Of a stretch of 64,000 bases of DNA, positions 51,787-62,069 are shown piece after piece; position 1 is the stretch's first letter, and every line of letters starts with the position of its first letter. Location of the stretch: contig JAWARJ010000001.1 of the NCBI GenBank assembly GCA_038893495.1, positions 1,849,824 to 1,913,823 of the forward strand. The letters run 5' to 3'. Origin of the DNA: Thermoproteus sp. GTDB lineage: Archaea > Thermoproteota > Thermoprotei > Thermoproteales > Thermoproteaceae. Below the pieces are notes generated by a model. It saw only the letters and a program-made list of their open reading frames with translations, ran no database searches and was not told the origin of the DNA. Made by a program: the position numbers and the translations under genes.

Positions 51787-52703
51787 TCGAGTTCGTACTG
51801 AAGGGCTCAGAGTTGGGAGACTTAGAGGCTCTAGGCATGGCATATGGACTCTCGATGACTTTCAGAAGGGCTTTAGTCGTTGGCAAGTTGAAGAAAAAAT
51901 GGCTCGATGTAGTTGTAACTCTCGGCGTCTGGGGGGCTCTATTGGTATCGCCATGTCCCGACGGCCTACCGTGTCTGGACAATTTAGAGAAGGCGATCGT
52001 CCTCTCTGAGACAAGACAGATGCCGGTTGGATATAGCGGAGAGCCGCCACAAACGCGACAATATAGAGTCTCGACCTTCAATAGGAACTACTTGAAGCCC
52101 AGACGGTGGGTCTCGTGTAGAGGAGAAGATAAGAAGTACTTACCGCTGTTTGCCTGCATCTACAATCTACTAAAATTACGTCACGATGTCCCGATTGTCG
52201 TCTCAGATGTCTGTATCAGCCCCCAAACGGAAGAGAGACCAGACTTCCAGGTGTTGCCTACTAGAATAATGCCGATGACTCTAGCAGATGTTGTGGACAT
52301 AGCCGCGCCGCCAATTCCCTCTACTTCTATCGCTAAAGGCATATTGTTAGGCGGATATAAGGCAGGGCCTGTAATAGCCATATCTACGAGAGATGACCCG
52401 CAATTAATAGAGATGGGCGGCTATTTGGTGAACCTCGACGCTCCTGGAAATCCCTGCGAAGTCTTCAAAAAGGGCTCTGTGGGCTACGACCCGACGCTCT
52501 TCTTCGGCGATTTGGTCGTAGAGCCTGAGCTCTGTGATAAGTGCGGCGATTGCTTTATGGCCGACTGCGGCGCGCTTTCTATGGCCGAAGGCGGTATCCC
52601 CAAGATATTAGATGTGTGCGTTAAATGTGGCGCTTGTGCGCTCTTATGTACCAGAGGGGCTATCAGAAAGATAAATGACGTCTTTAAGATTTATCTGAAA
52701 TGA
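51783..52703 (+). CDS. Uncharacterised Fe-S protein with C-terminal ferredoxin domain
   Basis: 306 residues. The C-terminus has two cluster motifs: CDKCGDCFMADC (C-x2-C-x2-C-x4-C) and CVKCGACALLC (C-x2-C-x2-C-x3-C), probably two 4Fe-4S clusters. The N-terminal 220 residues are not recognised but contain further Cys (CPDGLPC, SCRGED, SDVCISPQ). No P-loop or radical-SAM CxxxCxxC. It overlaps both operon neighbours by 4 nt, suggesting a complex with the YkgJ-like and DUF99 proteins. It may be an electron carrier or a sulfur/selenium-handling protein, not known. Confidence 0.65.
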   Translation: MIEFVLKGSELGDLEALGMAYGLSMTFRRALVVGKLKKKWLDVVVTLGVWGALLVSPCPDGLPCLDNLEKAIVLSETRQMPVGYSGEPPQTRQYRVSTFNRNYLKPRRWVSCRGEDKKYLPLFACIYNLLKLRHDVPIVVSDVCISPQTEERPDFQVLPTRIMPMTLADVVDIAAPPIPSTSIAKGILLGGYKAGPVIAISTRDDPQLIEMGGYLVNLDAPGNPCEVFKKGSVGYDPTLFFGDLVVEPELCDKCGDCFMADCGALSMAEGGIPKILDVCVKCGACALLCTRGAIRKINDVFKIYLK

Positions 52704-53281
52704 GTTGGCTACAAAAAGACTTTAGGGTAATTGGCATAGCTGAGAGCTTCAAGCTTGAGGAGGGCCGCTCCATATATGCGGGAGTTCTAATGCGTAGAGA
52801 CGGCTATGTGGAGGCGGCGGCTTATAGCATGGCTAAATTGGGGGGAACTGACGGCACTGAGGCCGCGTTAATTATAGCGAAAAGCCTCAAGAGGCCCGAT
52901 GTACATATGATAATGCTTGATGGATGTATAGTATCTTTTTATAACTGGATCGACGGGGAGGTCTTGTGGAACGAAACTGGATTGCCCACTGCGTGTTATA
53001 TATTCGAAAGGCCTGAGGGAGACGTAGAGGCCGCCTTGAGGAAGTTATTCCCTTCAGACTGGCAGGACAGATTGGCGCATATCTCTCGATTGGGCAGACC
53101 TGTAGAGTATATATATCCCGATGGAGGGCGCATATACATAAGAGCCTGGGGCCTAGCCCCAAAAGACGCATATAGGGCCGCATTGCTGACTAGGAGATAC
53201 GGCAGGAGGCCCGAGCCTTTAAGAGTCGCGCGTATTCTCGCCGGGGCAGCCAGGGAATTCCTCGCTTTTCGCCATCTTTAA
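52700..53281 (+). CDS. DUF99 (endonuclease V-related) protein
   Basis: 193 residues with FRVIGIAESFKLEEG...YAGVLMRRDGYVEAAAY and LDGCIVSFYNWID, the DUF99 archaeal pattern distantly related to endonuclease V. Whether it cuts DNA or RNA is unknown. Last gene of the operon. Confidence 0.75.
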   Translation: MSWLQKDFRVIGIAESFKLEEGRSIYAGVLMRRDGYVEAAAYSMAKLGGTDGTEAALIIAKSLKRPDVHMIMLDGCIVSFYNWIDGEVLWNETGLPTACYIFERPEGDVEAALRKLFPSDWQDRLAHISRLGRPVEYIYPDGGRIYIRAWGLAPKDAYRAALLTRRYGRRPEPLRVARILAGAAREFLAFRHL

Positions 53282-53482
53282 ACGTCTCTAAAAGAACAAA
53301 CGAGGCTATCCAATATCTTATAAGGGTTATTGCTTTTCTGTAATTCCTTAATCAGTTTATATGATTTTATTAAAGAAAAAACAGAGGCTATCCTTTTTAT
53401 TTAGTATCTAATAGTAACAATAAAAAATATCCAGCGTTCTATTTTGCACGAAAAGCTTATAAATATCTATTTTTGTATTGGC

Positions 53483-53650
53483 ATGCCGCAGAAGTTGAAG
53501 TTCTACGACATTAAGGCTAAGCAGGCGTTCGAGACGGATAAGTATGAGACTGTTGAGAAGAATACTGCTAGAGGCCCCATGATATTTGCAGTAGCCACCT
53601 CGCCCTACACCGGCATAAAAGTCTGGAGACTAATAGGCAAGAAGAAATAA
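53483..53650 (+). CDS. CC1-type crenarchaeal chromatin protein
   Basis: 55 residues, basic: QKLKFYDIKAKQAFETDKY and the ARGPMIFAVATSPYTGIKVWRL segment match CC1, a DNA-binding protein described in Pyrobaculum and Thermoproteus relatives that binds single- and double-stranded DNA. ATG 53483 is 26 nt after CTTATAAATATC; the frame's ATG at 53444 is upstream DNA. Stands alone before S7. Confidence 0.8.
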   Translation: MPQKLKFYDIKAKQAFETDKYETVEKNTARGPMIFAVATSPYTGIKVWRLIGKKK

Positions 53651-53719
53651 GCAAGACCCAAAAACAAACCCCTTTTTCTACGTTTTAAGGTTTAAATACG
53701 GCCTCCAGTTTTCCCTCTC

Positions 53720-54397
53720 ATGTCTTCGCCATCAATATTCGGCGAACAGTTGCCTAAAGGCGCGAAGGTGGAATACGTCGAAGATGTACCCATAGTAGAG
53801 GAGTGTCCGCGCTCCATAAGGACCTACGACGGCAATCAGATATTGCTCTTCGGCAAATGGCCCTACGAGGACGTGGTGGTGCGAGATCCAGGCCTTAGGC
53901 GTTATATATGTTTGAAGCCAGTATTCCTGCCCCATACAGAGGGTAGATTTCAGAATAGGCGATTTGGGAAGACCCAAATACCTATAGTCGAGCGCCTTAT
54001 AAACTTGATGATGAGGCCAGGACGTAATGCAGGCAAGAAACATAAAGCTTATAATATAGTTAAAAGAGCATTTGAAATAATATACTATAAAACTGGTAAA
54101 AATCCACTTCAAGTATATATAGACGCCATAATTAATGCGGCCCCGCGCGAAGAAATTACGCGTATAATTATGGGAGGGATAGCCTACTCCGTTTCTGTAG
54201 ACGTATCGCCTCAGCGCAGGCTCGACTTGGCGATACATTGGATGGCCGAAGGCGCGCGTTCATGTTCCTTCAACAACCCCAAGCCCATAGAGGAGTGTCT
54301 AGCTGAAGAGATCATAGCCGCGGCGTCTAACGATCCCAAGAGCTATGCAATAAGACACAAAGACGAGTTGGAGCGCCTAGCCGCCGCGTCGAGGTAA
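53720..54397 (+). CDS. rps7: Ribosomal protein S7
   Basis: 225 residues; small-subunit head protein. [40 protein letters not shown] is diagnostic; [23 protein letters not shown] follows. Separate from EF-Tu/EF-2 genes. Confidence 0.96.
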   Translation: MSSPSIFGEQLPKGAKVEYVEDVPIVEECPRSIRTYDGNQILLFGKWPYEDVVVRDPGLRRYICLKPVFLPHTEGRFQNRRFGKTQIPIVERLINLMMRPGRNAGKKHKAYNIVKRAFEIIYYKTGKNPLQVYIDAIINAAPREEITRIIMGGIAYSVSVDVSPQRRLDLAIHWMAEGARSCSFNNPKPIEECLAEEIIAAASNDPKSYAIRHKDELERLAAASR

Positions 54398-54444
54398 TAC
54401 CGGACGGCGGACTTTTCGATTTATTAACCTCTCTCTAAACACAC

Positions 54445-55431
54445 ATGGCCATTGGCGAGCTCTTTTGGTTTGAGAAGTATAGGCCTAGGTCTTTTGAGGA
54501 GGTCGTGGACCTCGAGGAGGTTAAGGCTAGGCTTTTGGAGTTCGTTAAGGCGGGCAACATGCCGCATTTGCTTTTCTATGGGCCTCCTGGCACCGGCAAG
54601 ACAACTATGGCTTTGGTCCTCGCGAGGGAGTTGTACGGCGAGGCTTGGCGTGAAAACGTTTTGGAGCTAAATGCCTCCGACGAGAGAGGCATAAACGTAA
54701 TTAGGGAGAGGGTAAAGGAATTCGCGCGGACCGCGCCCGTGGGCAAAGCCCCATTCAAGTTGGTAATACTAGACGAAGCAGACAACATGACAAGCGACGC
54801 ACAACAGGCACTGAGGAGAATAATGGAAATGTACGCAAACACCACAAGATTCATACTACTAGCAAACTACGTATCGAGAATAATAGATCCGATACTCTCT
54901 AGGTGCGCCGTCTTTAGGTTCCCCCCTATGCCGAAAGAATTAATGGCGAAAAGGCTCGCCTATATAGCCAAACAGGAGGGTGTGGAGCTGACCGACGATG
55001 GAGTGGATGCTATCTACGAGATATCTCAAGGCGATATGAGGAGGGCCATAAATTTGCTCCAAATGGCCGCGGCGGCGGCACGTATAGTCAACAGGGAGAG
55101 CGTAGCAGCCGTGGCCTCGGCGGCAAGGCCCAGCGAAGTCCTCGATGTGTTCAACACGGCGCTTTCTGGCGACGTAGAGAAGGCTAGGGAGAAACTAAGA
55201 GATCTCATGTACATAAGGGGGATAGCTGGAGTTGATTTCCTCAAGGCGTTACAACGAGAGCTACCGCGAATGCAACTAGACGAGGACGTAAAGGCGTCAA
55301 TAGCGGAACTACTCGCAGATGTGGACTACAGACTTGCAGAGGGCTCCGACGAGGAGCTACAACTCACGTATATGTTAGTTAAATTGGCCTCTATAGGCGC
55401 TAAGAGCAAGCCAGCAGTCAAGAAGAAGTAA
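54445..55431 (+). CDS. rfcS: Replication factor C small subunit
   Basis: 328 residues of AAA+ clamp loader: [73 protein letters not shown] (SRC arginine finger). Loads the PCNA ring on DNA. Its TGA touches the rfcL ATG. Confidence 0.96.
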   Translation: MAIGELFWFEKYRPRSFEEVVDLEEVKARLLEFVKAGNMPHLLFYGPPGTGKTTMALVLARELYGEAWRENVLELNASDERGINVIRERVKEFARTAPVGKAPFKLVILDEADNMTSDAQQALRRIMEMYANTTRFILLANYVSRIIDPILSRCAVFRFPPMPKELMAKRLAYIAKQEGVELTDDGVDAIYEISQGDMRRAINLLQMAAAAARIVNRESVAAVASAARPSEVLDVFNTALSGDVEKAREKLRDLMYIRGIAGVDFLKALQRELPRMQLDEDVKASIAELLADVDYRLAEGSDEELQLTYMLVKLASIGAKSKPAVKKK

Positions 55432-56693
55432 TGTTGCCTTGGGTGGAGAAGTATAGGCCTAGAAGCTTCAGGGAGGTAGTAAACCAAGAGGAGGCCAAAT
55501 ACTCATTGGCGTCATGGATATGTTCTAGGTTTAGAGCTCCTGAGCAGTTCTGTAGGACTTGGGCTAAAAGCAAAGACAAACAAATAGCTGAGGCCAAGGC
55601 GGTCCTTCTGGCAGGTCCTCCTGGCGTCGGGAAGACGACTTTAGTCCACGCTTTGGCCAACGAGATAAACTACGAACTGATAGAGCTGAATGCGAGTGAT
55701 GTGAGGACGTCGACTAGAATAAAGGAGGTGGTAGGTAGGGGGTTGAGGGAGGGCTCTCTATTCGGCTATTCTGGGAGGCTTGTGCTTTTCGATGAGGTGG
55801 ACGGCCTCAACCCGAAGGAGGACCTCGGCGGCCTCAATACAATAGTCGACATGATAGAGACCGCTAGGGTGCCCATAGTCATGACAGCCAACAACCCGTG
55901 GGATCAGAGGCTCCGACCGCTTAGGGATATAAGCCTGGTGGTCAATCTCAGAAGGCTGGACGAAGACGACGTAGTTGAAGTCCTGAGGAGGATATGTGAG
56001 TCCGAGAAGATTAAATGTGAGGAAGATGCTCTACGCTCGTTGGCGCGCTCCTCTAATGGAGACCTCAGAGCGGCGATAAACGATTTGCAGTTATTCTCGG
56101 AGGGGAAGAGGGCGGTGACCGTAGACGATTTGAAGAGGATAGGGGAGAGAAATCCACAACTCTCTATGTTTGAGGTGCTGGATAGGGTCTTTAGAGCCAA
56201 TTGGTTCGACGATGCGAGGGCTATATCGTTCATGCCGTCTTTCGACTGGGAGCAGTTCTTCGCATGGGCCTCCGAAAACGTGCCGCACGTATATAAGGAT
56301 CCCACCGCGGCGGCGATGGCGCTTGACAGATTGAGCAAGGCCGACATAATTCTGGCGAGGATTAAAAAGACGGGCGAGTGGGAGTTAATGCCCTACATGA
56401 CCGAGTTGATGCTGGCCGGCATCGCGTTGGTGCCAGGCAAACCGAGACTGCCTAGGTTCTTCAAATACCAATTCCCCCAACGCATCCTGTTGCTGGCGCG
56501 CTCGCGTGAGGTTAGAAGGAGGAGGACCCTCGTGGTTCAATACCTAGCGCGGGAATTACATCTATCAAGTAGTTATGTATCTTCTGAACTTCTTAACGTA
56601 ATTTCCATTATAGCTAAAAAGGATGAGAAAATATTAGAACATCTAAGTAGAGCCTTATCTATATCTCTCACCGATATAAAGAACATCATTTAG
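55431..56693 (+). CDS. rfcL: Replication factor C large subunit
   Basis: 420 residues: [53 protein letters not shown]; long C-terminal helical region. ATG overlaps the rfcS stop by 1 nt. The 3' end overlaps the convergent ArsR-like gene by 8 nt. Confidence 0.96.
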   Translation: MLPWVEKYRPRSFREVVNQEEAKYSLASWICSRFRAPEQFCRTWAKSKDKQIAEAKAVLLAGPPGVGKTTLVHALANEINYELIELNASDVRTSTRIKEVVGRGLREGSLFGYSGRLVLFDEVDGLNPKEDLGGLNTIVDMIETARVPIVMTANNPWDQRLRPLRDISLVVNLRRLDEDDVVEVLRRICESEKIKCEEDALRSLARSSNGDLRAAINDLQLFSEGKRAVTVDDLKRIGERNPQLSMFEVLDRVFRANWFDDARAISFMPSFDWEQFFAWASENVPHVYKDPTAAAMALDRLSKADIILARIKKTGEWELMPYMTELMLAGIALVPGKPRLPRFFKYQFPQRILLLARSREVRRRRTLVVQYLARELHLSSSYVSSELLNVISIIAKKDEKILEHLSRALSISLTDIKNII

Positions 56694-56949
56694 AGGCTAG
56701 ATCCGAGAGTATTCGGCCCAACTCCAATATCTTCGGCTCTCTCCTCAACGAGACCAGCCTTATTCTGCCTATCCTGTGCTCCTCCACTATGCCGGCCTCT
56801 TTTAGTATCTTCAAGTGGCCCTCTAATTGGGAGTAATTTAGGCCCAGTCTTCTAGCCAGGTCGGTAGTATTGATCTCCGAGACTCTATATAGCTCCCTTA
56901 TGATTTTTATGCGGGCCTTGGCCCCCAGCACGAAGTCTATATCCGTCAT
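56686..56949 (-). CDS. ArsR-type winged-helix protein
   Basis: 87 residues: LYRVSEINTTDLARRLGLNYSQLEGHLKILKEAGIVEEHRIGRIRLVSLRREPKILELGRIL, a winged-helix DNA-binding domain. Overlaps the cdc6 stop by 4 nt, hence probably translated together with the initiator; it may be a regulator of it. Confidence 0.85.
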   Translation of the reverse strand: MTDIDFVLGAKARIKIIRELYRVSEINTTDLARRLGLNYSQLEGHLKILKEAGIVEEHRIGRIRLVSLRREPKILELGRILSDLASK

Positions 56950-58103
56950 CTCAGCTCGTCTGCGGCCATTGACATGACTGCCTTCTCCAAGGCGTCAAGA
57001 GGCTCTGTGCCTATGGAAATTAATGTAGTCCTGCCGCGTAGACCTTCGCCTTTCTTATTGGGCCGAGTCTCTATTATCCCCTTGGCCCTCAACTCCCCCA
57101 GATAGGTCCAAAGCTGGCTGTGGGTTCTAGGCTTCTGGCCGAATTCTTCACATATCATCTTATACATATCTTCCACCTCGCCGAAGGTCGCATAGGACTT
57201 GCTCCCCTTAAGCGTCCTCACTATCGCGAGCAGTAACAGCTTGGCGTGTAGCGGAAGCCCCTTTATGATGTCTGACGATATGCCCAGAAGGACTTCCTTG
57301 CTGGCCCGCCTTACGTGCTCCGGCGTAATTCTGCTGGCGCCGTCACCTTCGGCGTTGTTGGCGGCCCTATAGAGTATATCTATGGCAACTCTGGCGTCGC
57401 CTCTATTTTCAAGTCCCTCCTCCGCGCCGGTTATATCCGCTATCATGTCCAGTATCTCCTCGTCGTAGGACCCCGGCGCGAGTGCTATCTCTGCCCTCTG
57501 CCGCAATATATCGAAGATCTGGTCTCTATTATATGGCGGAAATCTGACAATAGGCTTTCCCAATATGCCACGCGTCGAGGGGTCCAGCGCGTCTATGAAG
57601 TCGACTGTATGGCTGACTAAAATCAAGCCGAGCCTGTGGGTGCCCAATTTGTCCGTCTCCAAGCCCATACGGATAAATGTAGATACGGCCTCCGGCGCCA
57701 AATTGAAGACGTCGTCAAGCGCTATAATCGCATATATGTCCTTATCTTTCATTTGCTCTAAGAACACATTGACTAGCTCGTCCTTACTGAGGCCCCTCTT
57801 GGGCACAACAATACCTAGTTGCTGGGCGAGGTTATGGACTATTGCCGTAAACGTCCTATTTATAAAACAGGAGACATAGGCGAACCTCACAGGAGGAGAT
57901 AAAGAGCTCCCAAAAGACCTCAGAGTGACCGTCTTCCCGCTCCCTTGCCTGCCCACTAGGACCGCCCTTGGGTAAAAGGAACCTGGGCTGTCCAGGAAGT
58001 TCCGCATATATGTAGTTAGTTGTTTCAGCTGCTCTTCGCGATGGGGCAGGCTGGGCGGGATAAAATCCGGGCTGAAGGCCTCGCCCCTGATGATAATCCT
58101 CAT
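56946..58103 (-). CDS. cdc6: Orc1/Cdc6 replication initiator
   Basis: 385 residues. AAA+ ATPase with VGRQGSGKTVTLRSFG, IIALDDVFNLAPEAVS and the sensor region, then a C-terminal winged helix (LRAKGIIETRPNKKGEGLRGRTTLI) that binds origin DNA. Monocistronic with the ArsR-like gene. Upstream DNA may hold an origin. Confidence 0.95.
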   Translation of the reverse strand: MRIIIRGEAFSPDFIPPSLPHREEQLKQLTTYMRNFLDSPGSFYPRAVLVGRQGSGKTVTLRSFGSSLSPPVRFAYVSCFINRTFTAIVHNLAQQLGIVVPKRGLSKDELVNVFLEQMKDKDIYAIIALDDVFNLAPEAVSTFIRMGLETDKLGTHRLGLILVSHTVDFIDALDPSTRGILGKPIVRFPPYNRDQIFDILRQRAEIALAPGSYDEEILDMIADITGAEEGLENRGDARVAIDILYRAANNAEGDGASRITPEHVRRASKEVLLGISSDIIKGLPLHAKLLLLAIVRTLKGSKSYATFGEVEDMYKMICEEFGQKPRTHSQLWTYLGELRAKGIIETRPNKKGEGLRGRTTLISIGTEPLDALEKAVMSMAADELR

Positions 58104-58222
58104 CGGACTTAATACACGCCGGGGTTAATAAAATTTTCAGATAACTACTCTCTTGAGAAAACTACTAAACTAAAAGTTCAAATTAACTCTACGAAATTTT
58201 TAATACACTTGAAGTCAATTGC
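58104..58222. other. A/T-rich gap upstream of cdc6, possible replication origin
   Basis: 119 nt, strongly A/T-rich, divergent promoters at both ends (TAATAAAATTTT for cdc6; AAATTTTTAATAC for the gene at 58223). A direct repeat AACTACT occurs twice (about 58143 and 58160). Being next to an initiator gene suggests an origin, but I find no clear G-rich ORB repeat. Confidence 0.3.
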
Positions 58223-58639
58223 ATGAAGTCCGGCATCGACATGTGTTTTGAGTCCATATTGGTGAGGTCTGCGGCACCTCTCAGCCATGACGCATTGGCC
58301 TCCATGGGACGCCGAGCCTTAGTGGTCGCCGTGAGGCCCGACGCCGTGAGGGATTGGAGATATTTACTCCAAGCTACGGCCTACGCATATGCCTATAAGA
58401 AGCCAGCTAGAGATTGGAAGATCTCGACTCTGATGTATTTAACGACTAGTGATAGTATCAACGAGGCTTTGGCCAAGACCTCCCCCGTAGGGCTGAAAGA
58501 GTATGTAATTGCCGTATATGGCAGATGTGAAGACGTGAAGGAAGAACTAAAAGAGCTACCCGGCGGCGAGCCCTTTTACCCCGAGGGCGAATACGACCCC
58601 TGGGCTATAACTCGATATGCACTTGATAGATTGACTTGA
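58223..58639 (+). CDS. Cgi121-like KEOPS subunit candidate
   Basis: 138 residues. LLQATAYAYAYKKPARDWKISTLMYLTTSDSINEALAKTSPVGLKEYVIAVYG resembles Cgi121, which brings tRNA to the KEOPS complex for t6A modification (A...k...s...l.yLt...sI.eA). No other KEOPS genes are near. ATG is about 26 nt after AAATTTTTAATAC. Confidence 0.5.
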   Translation: MKSGIDMCFESILVRSAAPLSHDALASMGRRALVVAVRPDAVRDWRYLLQATAYAYAYKKPARDWKISTLMYLTTSDSINEALAKTSPVGLKEYVIAVYGRCEDVKEELKELPGGEPFYPEGEYDPWAITRYALDRLT

Positions 58640-58678
58640 CGTTTAGGCCGTAAGACTCAATCCGTCGAATCTATAAAA

Positions 58679-59191
58679 ATGTCGCATATTTGCCTAGTGT
58701 TCTACGAAATAGCCCTGATAGTCGCCTTGGCGATATCTATCCACCTATTGTGGCCTCACATAACTGGGCGGGGGGCTGGATACGGCACTTCCGACATAAA
58801 GGCGGCCGAAAAGGCGATAAGAGCTGTAGGGGTTAAGGGCAAGGTATTTTACGAATTGGGATGTGGGTACGGGGCCGTGTTGAGATTAGCGTACCGGGAG
58901 GGGGCAGTCGTAGTGGGCGTGGAGATAGACCCCATAAGGGCTTTGATCTGCAAGCTTAGATGTTGGAGGTGCCGAATTATACTTGGAGATATGTTCAAAG
59001 TGCCTCTAAGAGACGCTGATATAGTCTATATATTTCAATGGCCCTCTGTTAATGAAAAACTATCGAAAAAATTTAATGAAGAACTTAAAAGAGATGCAAT
59101 AGTCATTTCATACTACTGGGAGGTACCTAACATGGAACTTATATATTTAGATGAAAAGGCCAAAATATATGTATATAGGCCTAAAACTTGA
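58679..59191 (+). CDS. Membrane-anchored SAM-dependent methyltransferase
   Basis: 170 residues. N-terminal hydrophobic helix (about 6-26), then a class I methyltransferase fold: VKGKVFYELGCGYGAVLRLAYREGAVVVGVEIDP, DMFKVPLRDADIVYIFQWPS. The arrangement resembles the membrane-bound lysine methyltransferases of the ATP-synthase-c/ANTKMT group; substrate unknown. The coding 3' end is A/T-rich. Confidence 0.75.
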   Translation: MSHICLVFYEIALIVALAISIHLLWPHITGRGAGYGTSDIKAAEKAIRAVGVKGKVFYELGCGYGAVLRLAYREGAVVVGVEIDPIRALICKLRCWRCRIILGDMFKVPLRDADIVYIFQWPSVNEKLSKKFNEELKRDAIVISYYWEVPNMELIYLDEKAKIYVYRPKT

Positions 59192-59474
59192 CAAAAACAT
59201 AAGGACCTACCTTCCTACTACCGGGTCTGTCAGGCGCGCCAGCCCCCATGAAGACCGCGTCGTACATCTCTACTCTCTTTATTAGCTTCTTGAAATAGCT
59301 CATAGATAGGCATCTGTCCAGAATAGTTCTATCGCTAAACTCGACAAAGAATAGCCCCGGATATATGGGGACGCAGTTCACCGCAACATCGCCGTTACCG
59401 TAGAGGCAGTCACATAGATCGCGCGCCACAGTCGCCTCCTTGCCGCCTAGAGTAGTGGCGAGGATCACCGCCAC
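59181..59474 (-). CDS. Hypothetical protein, possible THUMP-like
   Basis: 97 residues from GTG 59474 (MAVILATTLGGKEATVARDL). VAVNCVPIYPGLFFVEFSDRTILDRCLSMSYFKKLIKRV recalls THUMP RNA-binding domains of tRNA-modifying enzymes; weak. The longer frame from 59555 crosses the divergent trpE start. Ends inside the methyltransferase 3' end (11 nt, convergent). Confidence 0.5.
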   Translation of the reverse strand: MAVILATTLGGKEATVARDLCDCLYGNGDVAVNCVPIYPGLFFVEFSDRTILDRCLSMSYFKKLIKRVEMYDAVFMGAGAPDRPGSRKVGPYVFVKF

Positions 59475-59489
59475 AAAACGTTTTATAGC

Positions 59490-59503
59490 CCCAATTTTAT
59501 TTA
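59490..59503. promoter_or_regulatory. TATA element between THUMP-like gene and trpE
   Basis: CCAATTTTATTTA lies about 22 nt from the start at 59474 (minus) and 23 nt from trpE (59519, plus). Confidence 0.45.
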
Positions 59504-59518
59504 CGTAATGTCGTCGGG

Positions 59519-60778
59519 GTGGAAAAGATACCTCTCTCCGAGCTACCACAAGCACAGGAACTAGCGCAATACCTATATAGATCCGGAGAGGACTTCGTAG
59601 CCCTGTTGGAATCAGGCCCTGGCTTTCCGGATAGAGCTAGATACACCATAGTTGCCTGGGGCGTCAAGAGGGCCTATGAGACCTCAATAAACATATATGA
59701 GAGCCTACAGAAAATTTACAATGGTTTAGACCGGCGCGGAGGGCCCTTCGGAGGTGAAGTAGCGATTGGATTTATATCATATGATGTTGTCGTCGAGATA
59801 GAGCCTGTGTTGTCCAAAACCGTAAGGATAGATGGCGAGACGCCAAGGGCGTTGTTCGTCGTGCCGGAAAACATAGTCGTATACGACAATCTACTCAAAA
59901 GGGCTTATGTGTTCGGCGGGGTGCCTCACATCTCGGAGATGCCGCCTAAAAGCTCCCCTCGAATGGGGAAGTTATTGTACAGGACCGACGAGGCGGCCTT
60001 CAAGTCGGCGGTCTCCGAGGCCTTGAGGCGCATTAGAGACGGCGAGATATTCCAGGTGGTGTTATCTAGACGGGAGGTGTTCGAGCTCGACGGCGACCTC
60101 TTCGAGGTGTATAGGAGGTTGGCAACCTTAAATCCATCTCCATATATGTTCTTCTTTAAATTTAAGGACTTAGCTCTAATAGGAACGTCACCAGAACTTT
60201 TGGTAAAAGTCGATGGGGATATCGTAGAGACACATCCGATAGCTGGAACTAGGCCTAGGGGACGTACAGAACGCGAAGATCTACTGCTCGAAGACGACAT
60301 GCTCTCCGATGAGAAGGAGCTGGCGGAACACATGATGTTAGTGGATTTAGCTAGAAACGACATAGGGAGAGTCGCGAGGTTCGGGACCGTTAAGGTGCAG
60401 GAGCTTATGGCCGTCGAGAAGTACAGCCATGTACAACATATCGTGTCTAAAGTATCCGGCGTCTTGGACCCACGGTACAACTTCATAGACGCCGTATGGG
60501 CCCTTCACCCCGCAGGAACGGTGTCGGGCGCTCCTAAGGTCAGAGCCATGGAGATAATTGGGGAGCTAGAGGACTTGCCGAGAGGGCCCTACGCGGGTGG
60601 CTTCGGCATGATGACGCCCAGAGGGGGCGAGTTGGCCATTATAATAAGGACATTGATAGCGAGGGGAAGCGAGGCGAGGATACAGGCCGGTGCCGGCGTC
60701 GTTTACGACTCGACTCCCGAGAGGGAATACAAAGAGACTGAGTACAAACTGGCCCATTTGAGGTCCATATGGACTTGA
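59519..60778 (+). CDS. trpE: Anthranilate synthase component I
   Basis: 419 residues. Chorismate to anthranilate with ammonia from Trp[87 protein letters not shown] and [18 protein letters not shown] are all present. GTG start; overlaps trpG by 10 nt. First of trpEGC. Confidence 0.95.
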   Translation: MEKIPLSELPQAQELAQYLYRSGEDFVALLESGPGFPDRARYTIVAWGVKRAYETSINIYESLQKIYNGLDRRGGPFGGEVAIGFISYDVVVEIEPVLSKTVRIDGETPRALFVVPENIVVYDNLLKRAYVFGGVPHISEMPPKSSPRMGKLLYRTDEAAFKSAVSEALRRIRDGEIFQVVLSRREVFELDGDLFEVYRRLATLNPSPYMFFFKFKDLALIGTSPELLVKVDGDIVETHPIAGTRPRGRTEREDLLLEDDMLSDEKELAEHMMLVDLARNDIGRVARFGTVKVQELMAVEKYSHVQHIVSKVSGVLDPRYNFIDAVWALHPAGTVSGAPKVRAMEIIGELEDLPRGPYAGGFGMMTPRGGELAIIIRTLIARGSEARIQAGAGVVYDSTPEREYKETEYKLAHLRSIWT

Positions 60779-61347
60779 CGTTAATTATCGACAATTACGA
60801 TTCGTTTACATACAACATAGCTCAGTACATAGGCGAATTGGGCTCGCGGCCCTTAGTGGTACGCAACGACGAAATATCGCTCTCGGCCATAGAGAGGATA
60901 AGGCCCGACAGAATAATCATATCGCCAGGCCCCGGCCATCCCGAAAATCCCCGCGATGTCGGCATCTCTAGAGAGGTAGTGAGGCAGTTCGCGGGGAGGA
61001 CTCCTATTTTGGGCGTATGTCTAGGCCATCAGATAATAGGATCTGTCTTCGGGGCTAAAATAAGACATGCGAGGACGATAAAACACGGCAAGACGAGCCC
61101 CATAAGACATATGGGGGGACCGCTCTACTCCGGAGTGCCGGAGGTCTTTAGAGGTATGAGATACCACAGCCTAGTGGTGGATGAAGTCCCCTCGACGCTG
61201 GTAGTGGAGGCTTTGGCGCTAGACGACGGCGAGATCATGGGGATACGGCACGTCGAGTACGACGTATTTGGGGTCCAGTTCCACCCTGAATCTATAGGCA
61301 CAGAGTTCGGCAAGAAGATATTAAAGAATTTCCTGGACAAAATATGA
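60769..61347 (+). CDS. trpG: Anthranilate synthase component II (glutamine amidotransferase)
   Basis: 192 residues. Class I amidotransferase: [18 protein letters not shown], nucleophile Cys in [28 protein letters not shown] (His, Glu triad). Supplies NH3 to TrpE. Overlaps trpC by 4 nt. Confidence 0.95.
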   Translation: MDLTLIIDNYDSFTYNIAQYIGELGSRPLVVRNDEISLSAIERIRPDRIIISPGPGHPENPRDVGISREVVRQFAGRTPILGVCLGHQIIGSVFGAKIRHARTIKHGKTSPIRHMGGPLYSGVPEVFRGMRYHSLVVDEVPSTLVVEALALDDGEIMGIRHVEYDVFGVQFHPESIGTEFGKKILKNFLDKI

Positions 61348-62069
61348 ATTTTTTAGAAGAAGTAAAAAGGTCTCTACAATACAGAAGAGAAAAAGCACCG
61401 CCGAGAGATGTCCCCATAGAGGACTTCAGAAGGGCGTTGGGCGAGTTCGGCATAATAGCCGAATATAAAAGGGCGTCGCCGAGCGGCGTGATCAGAACCG
61501 ACTTGAGGCCGTGGCAATACTTCGAGGAGCTGGCTCCTCACGTCAGTGCGTTCTCCGTGTTGACAGAGCCCTTCTGGTTTCTAGGCGACTACCGTTTTGT
61601 GCCCATAGCAAAGAGATACAAGCCCGTGCTCGCCAAAGACTTCATACTCTATAAGGAGCAAATAGATGTAGCTTACGGCTACGGCGCCGACTCGGTCTTA
61701 ATAATATCCGAATTCGTCGACGACGTGATAGAGCTAGCGGAATACGCCAAAAGGCTGAATTTGACCCCGTTGATAGAAGTTGGAAGTCTAGACGCTGCGC
61801 TTAAGGTGATAGAGCTGGGCGACTACCTGTTGGGCATCAATGCGCGCGACTTGAAGACGCTCGAAGTGTCTTTCAATAAGGCGCTCGAAATAGCTAAGGC
61901 GGTCGCCAACAGGGCTGAGTTCATCATAGAGAGCGGGATAAATAAGCCCGAGCAGGTACTCGCCGCATGTAACGTCGGAGCCCGTGGCGTACTGATCGGG
62001 ACCGCCCTAATGAGACAACCCAGCCTTGCGGCGGAAATAAGGGCGGCGCTGAAAAAATGCGTTACCTAA
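61344..62069 (+). CDS. trpC: Indole-3-glycerol phosphate synthase
   Basis: 241 residues, TIM barrel: [72 protein letters not shown]. Ends in the 3' end of the convergent ThermoDBP-like gene (8-nt overlap). Completes trpEGC; trpABDF are elsewhere. Confidence 0.95.
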   Translation: MNFLEEVKRSLQYRREKAPPRDVPIEDFRRALGEFGIIAEYKRASPSGVIRTDLRPWQYFEELAPHVSAFSVLTEPFWFLGDYRFVPIAKRYKPVLAKDFILYKEQIDVAYGYGADSVLIISEFVDDVIELAEYAKRLNLTPLIEVGSLDAALKVIELGDYLLGINARDLKTLEVSFNKALEIAKAVANRAEFIIESGINKPEQVLAACNVGARGVLIGTALMRQPSLAAEIRAALKKCVT

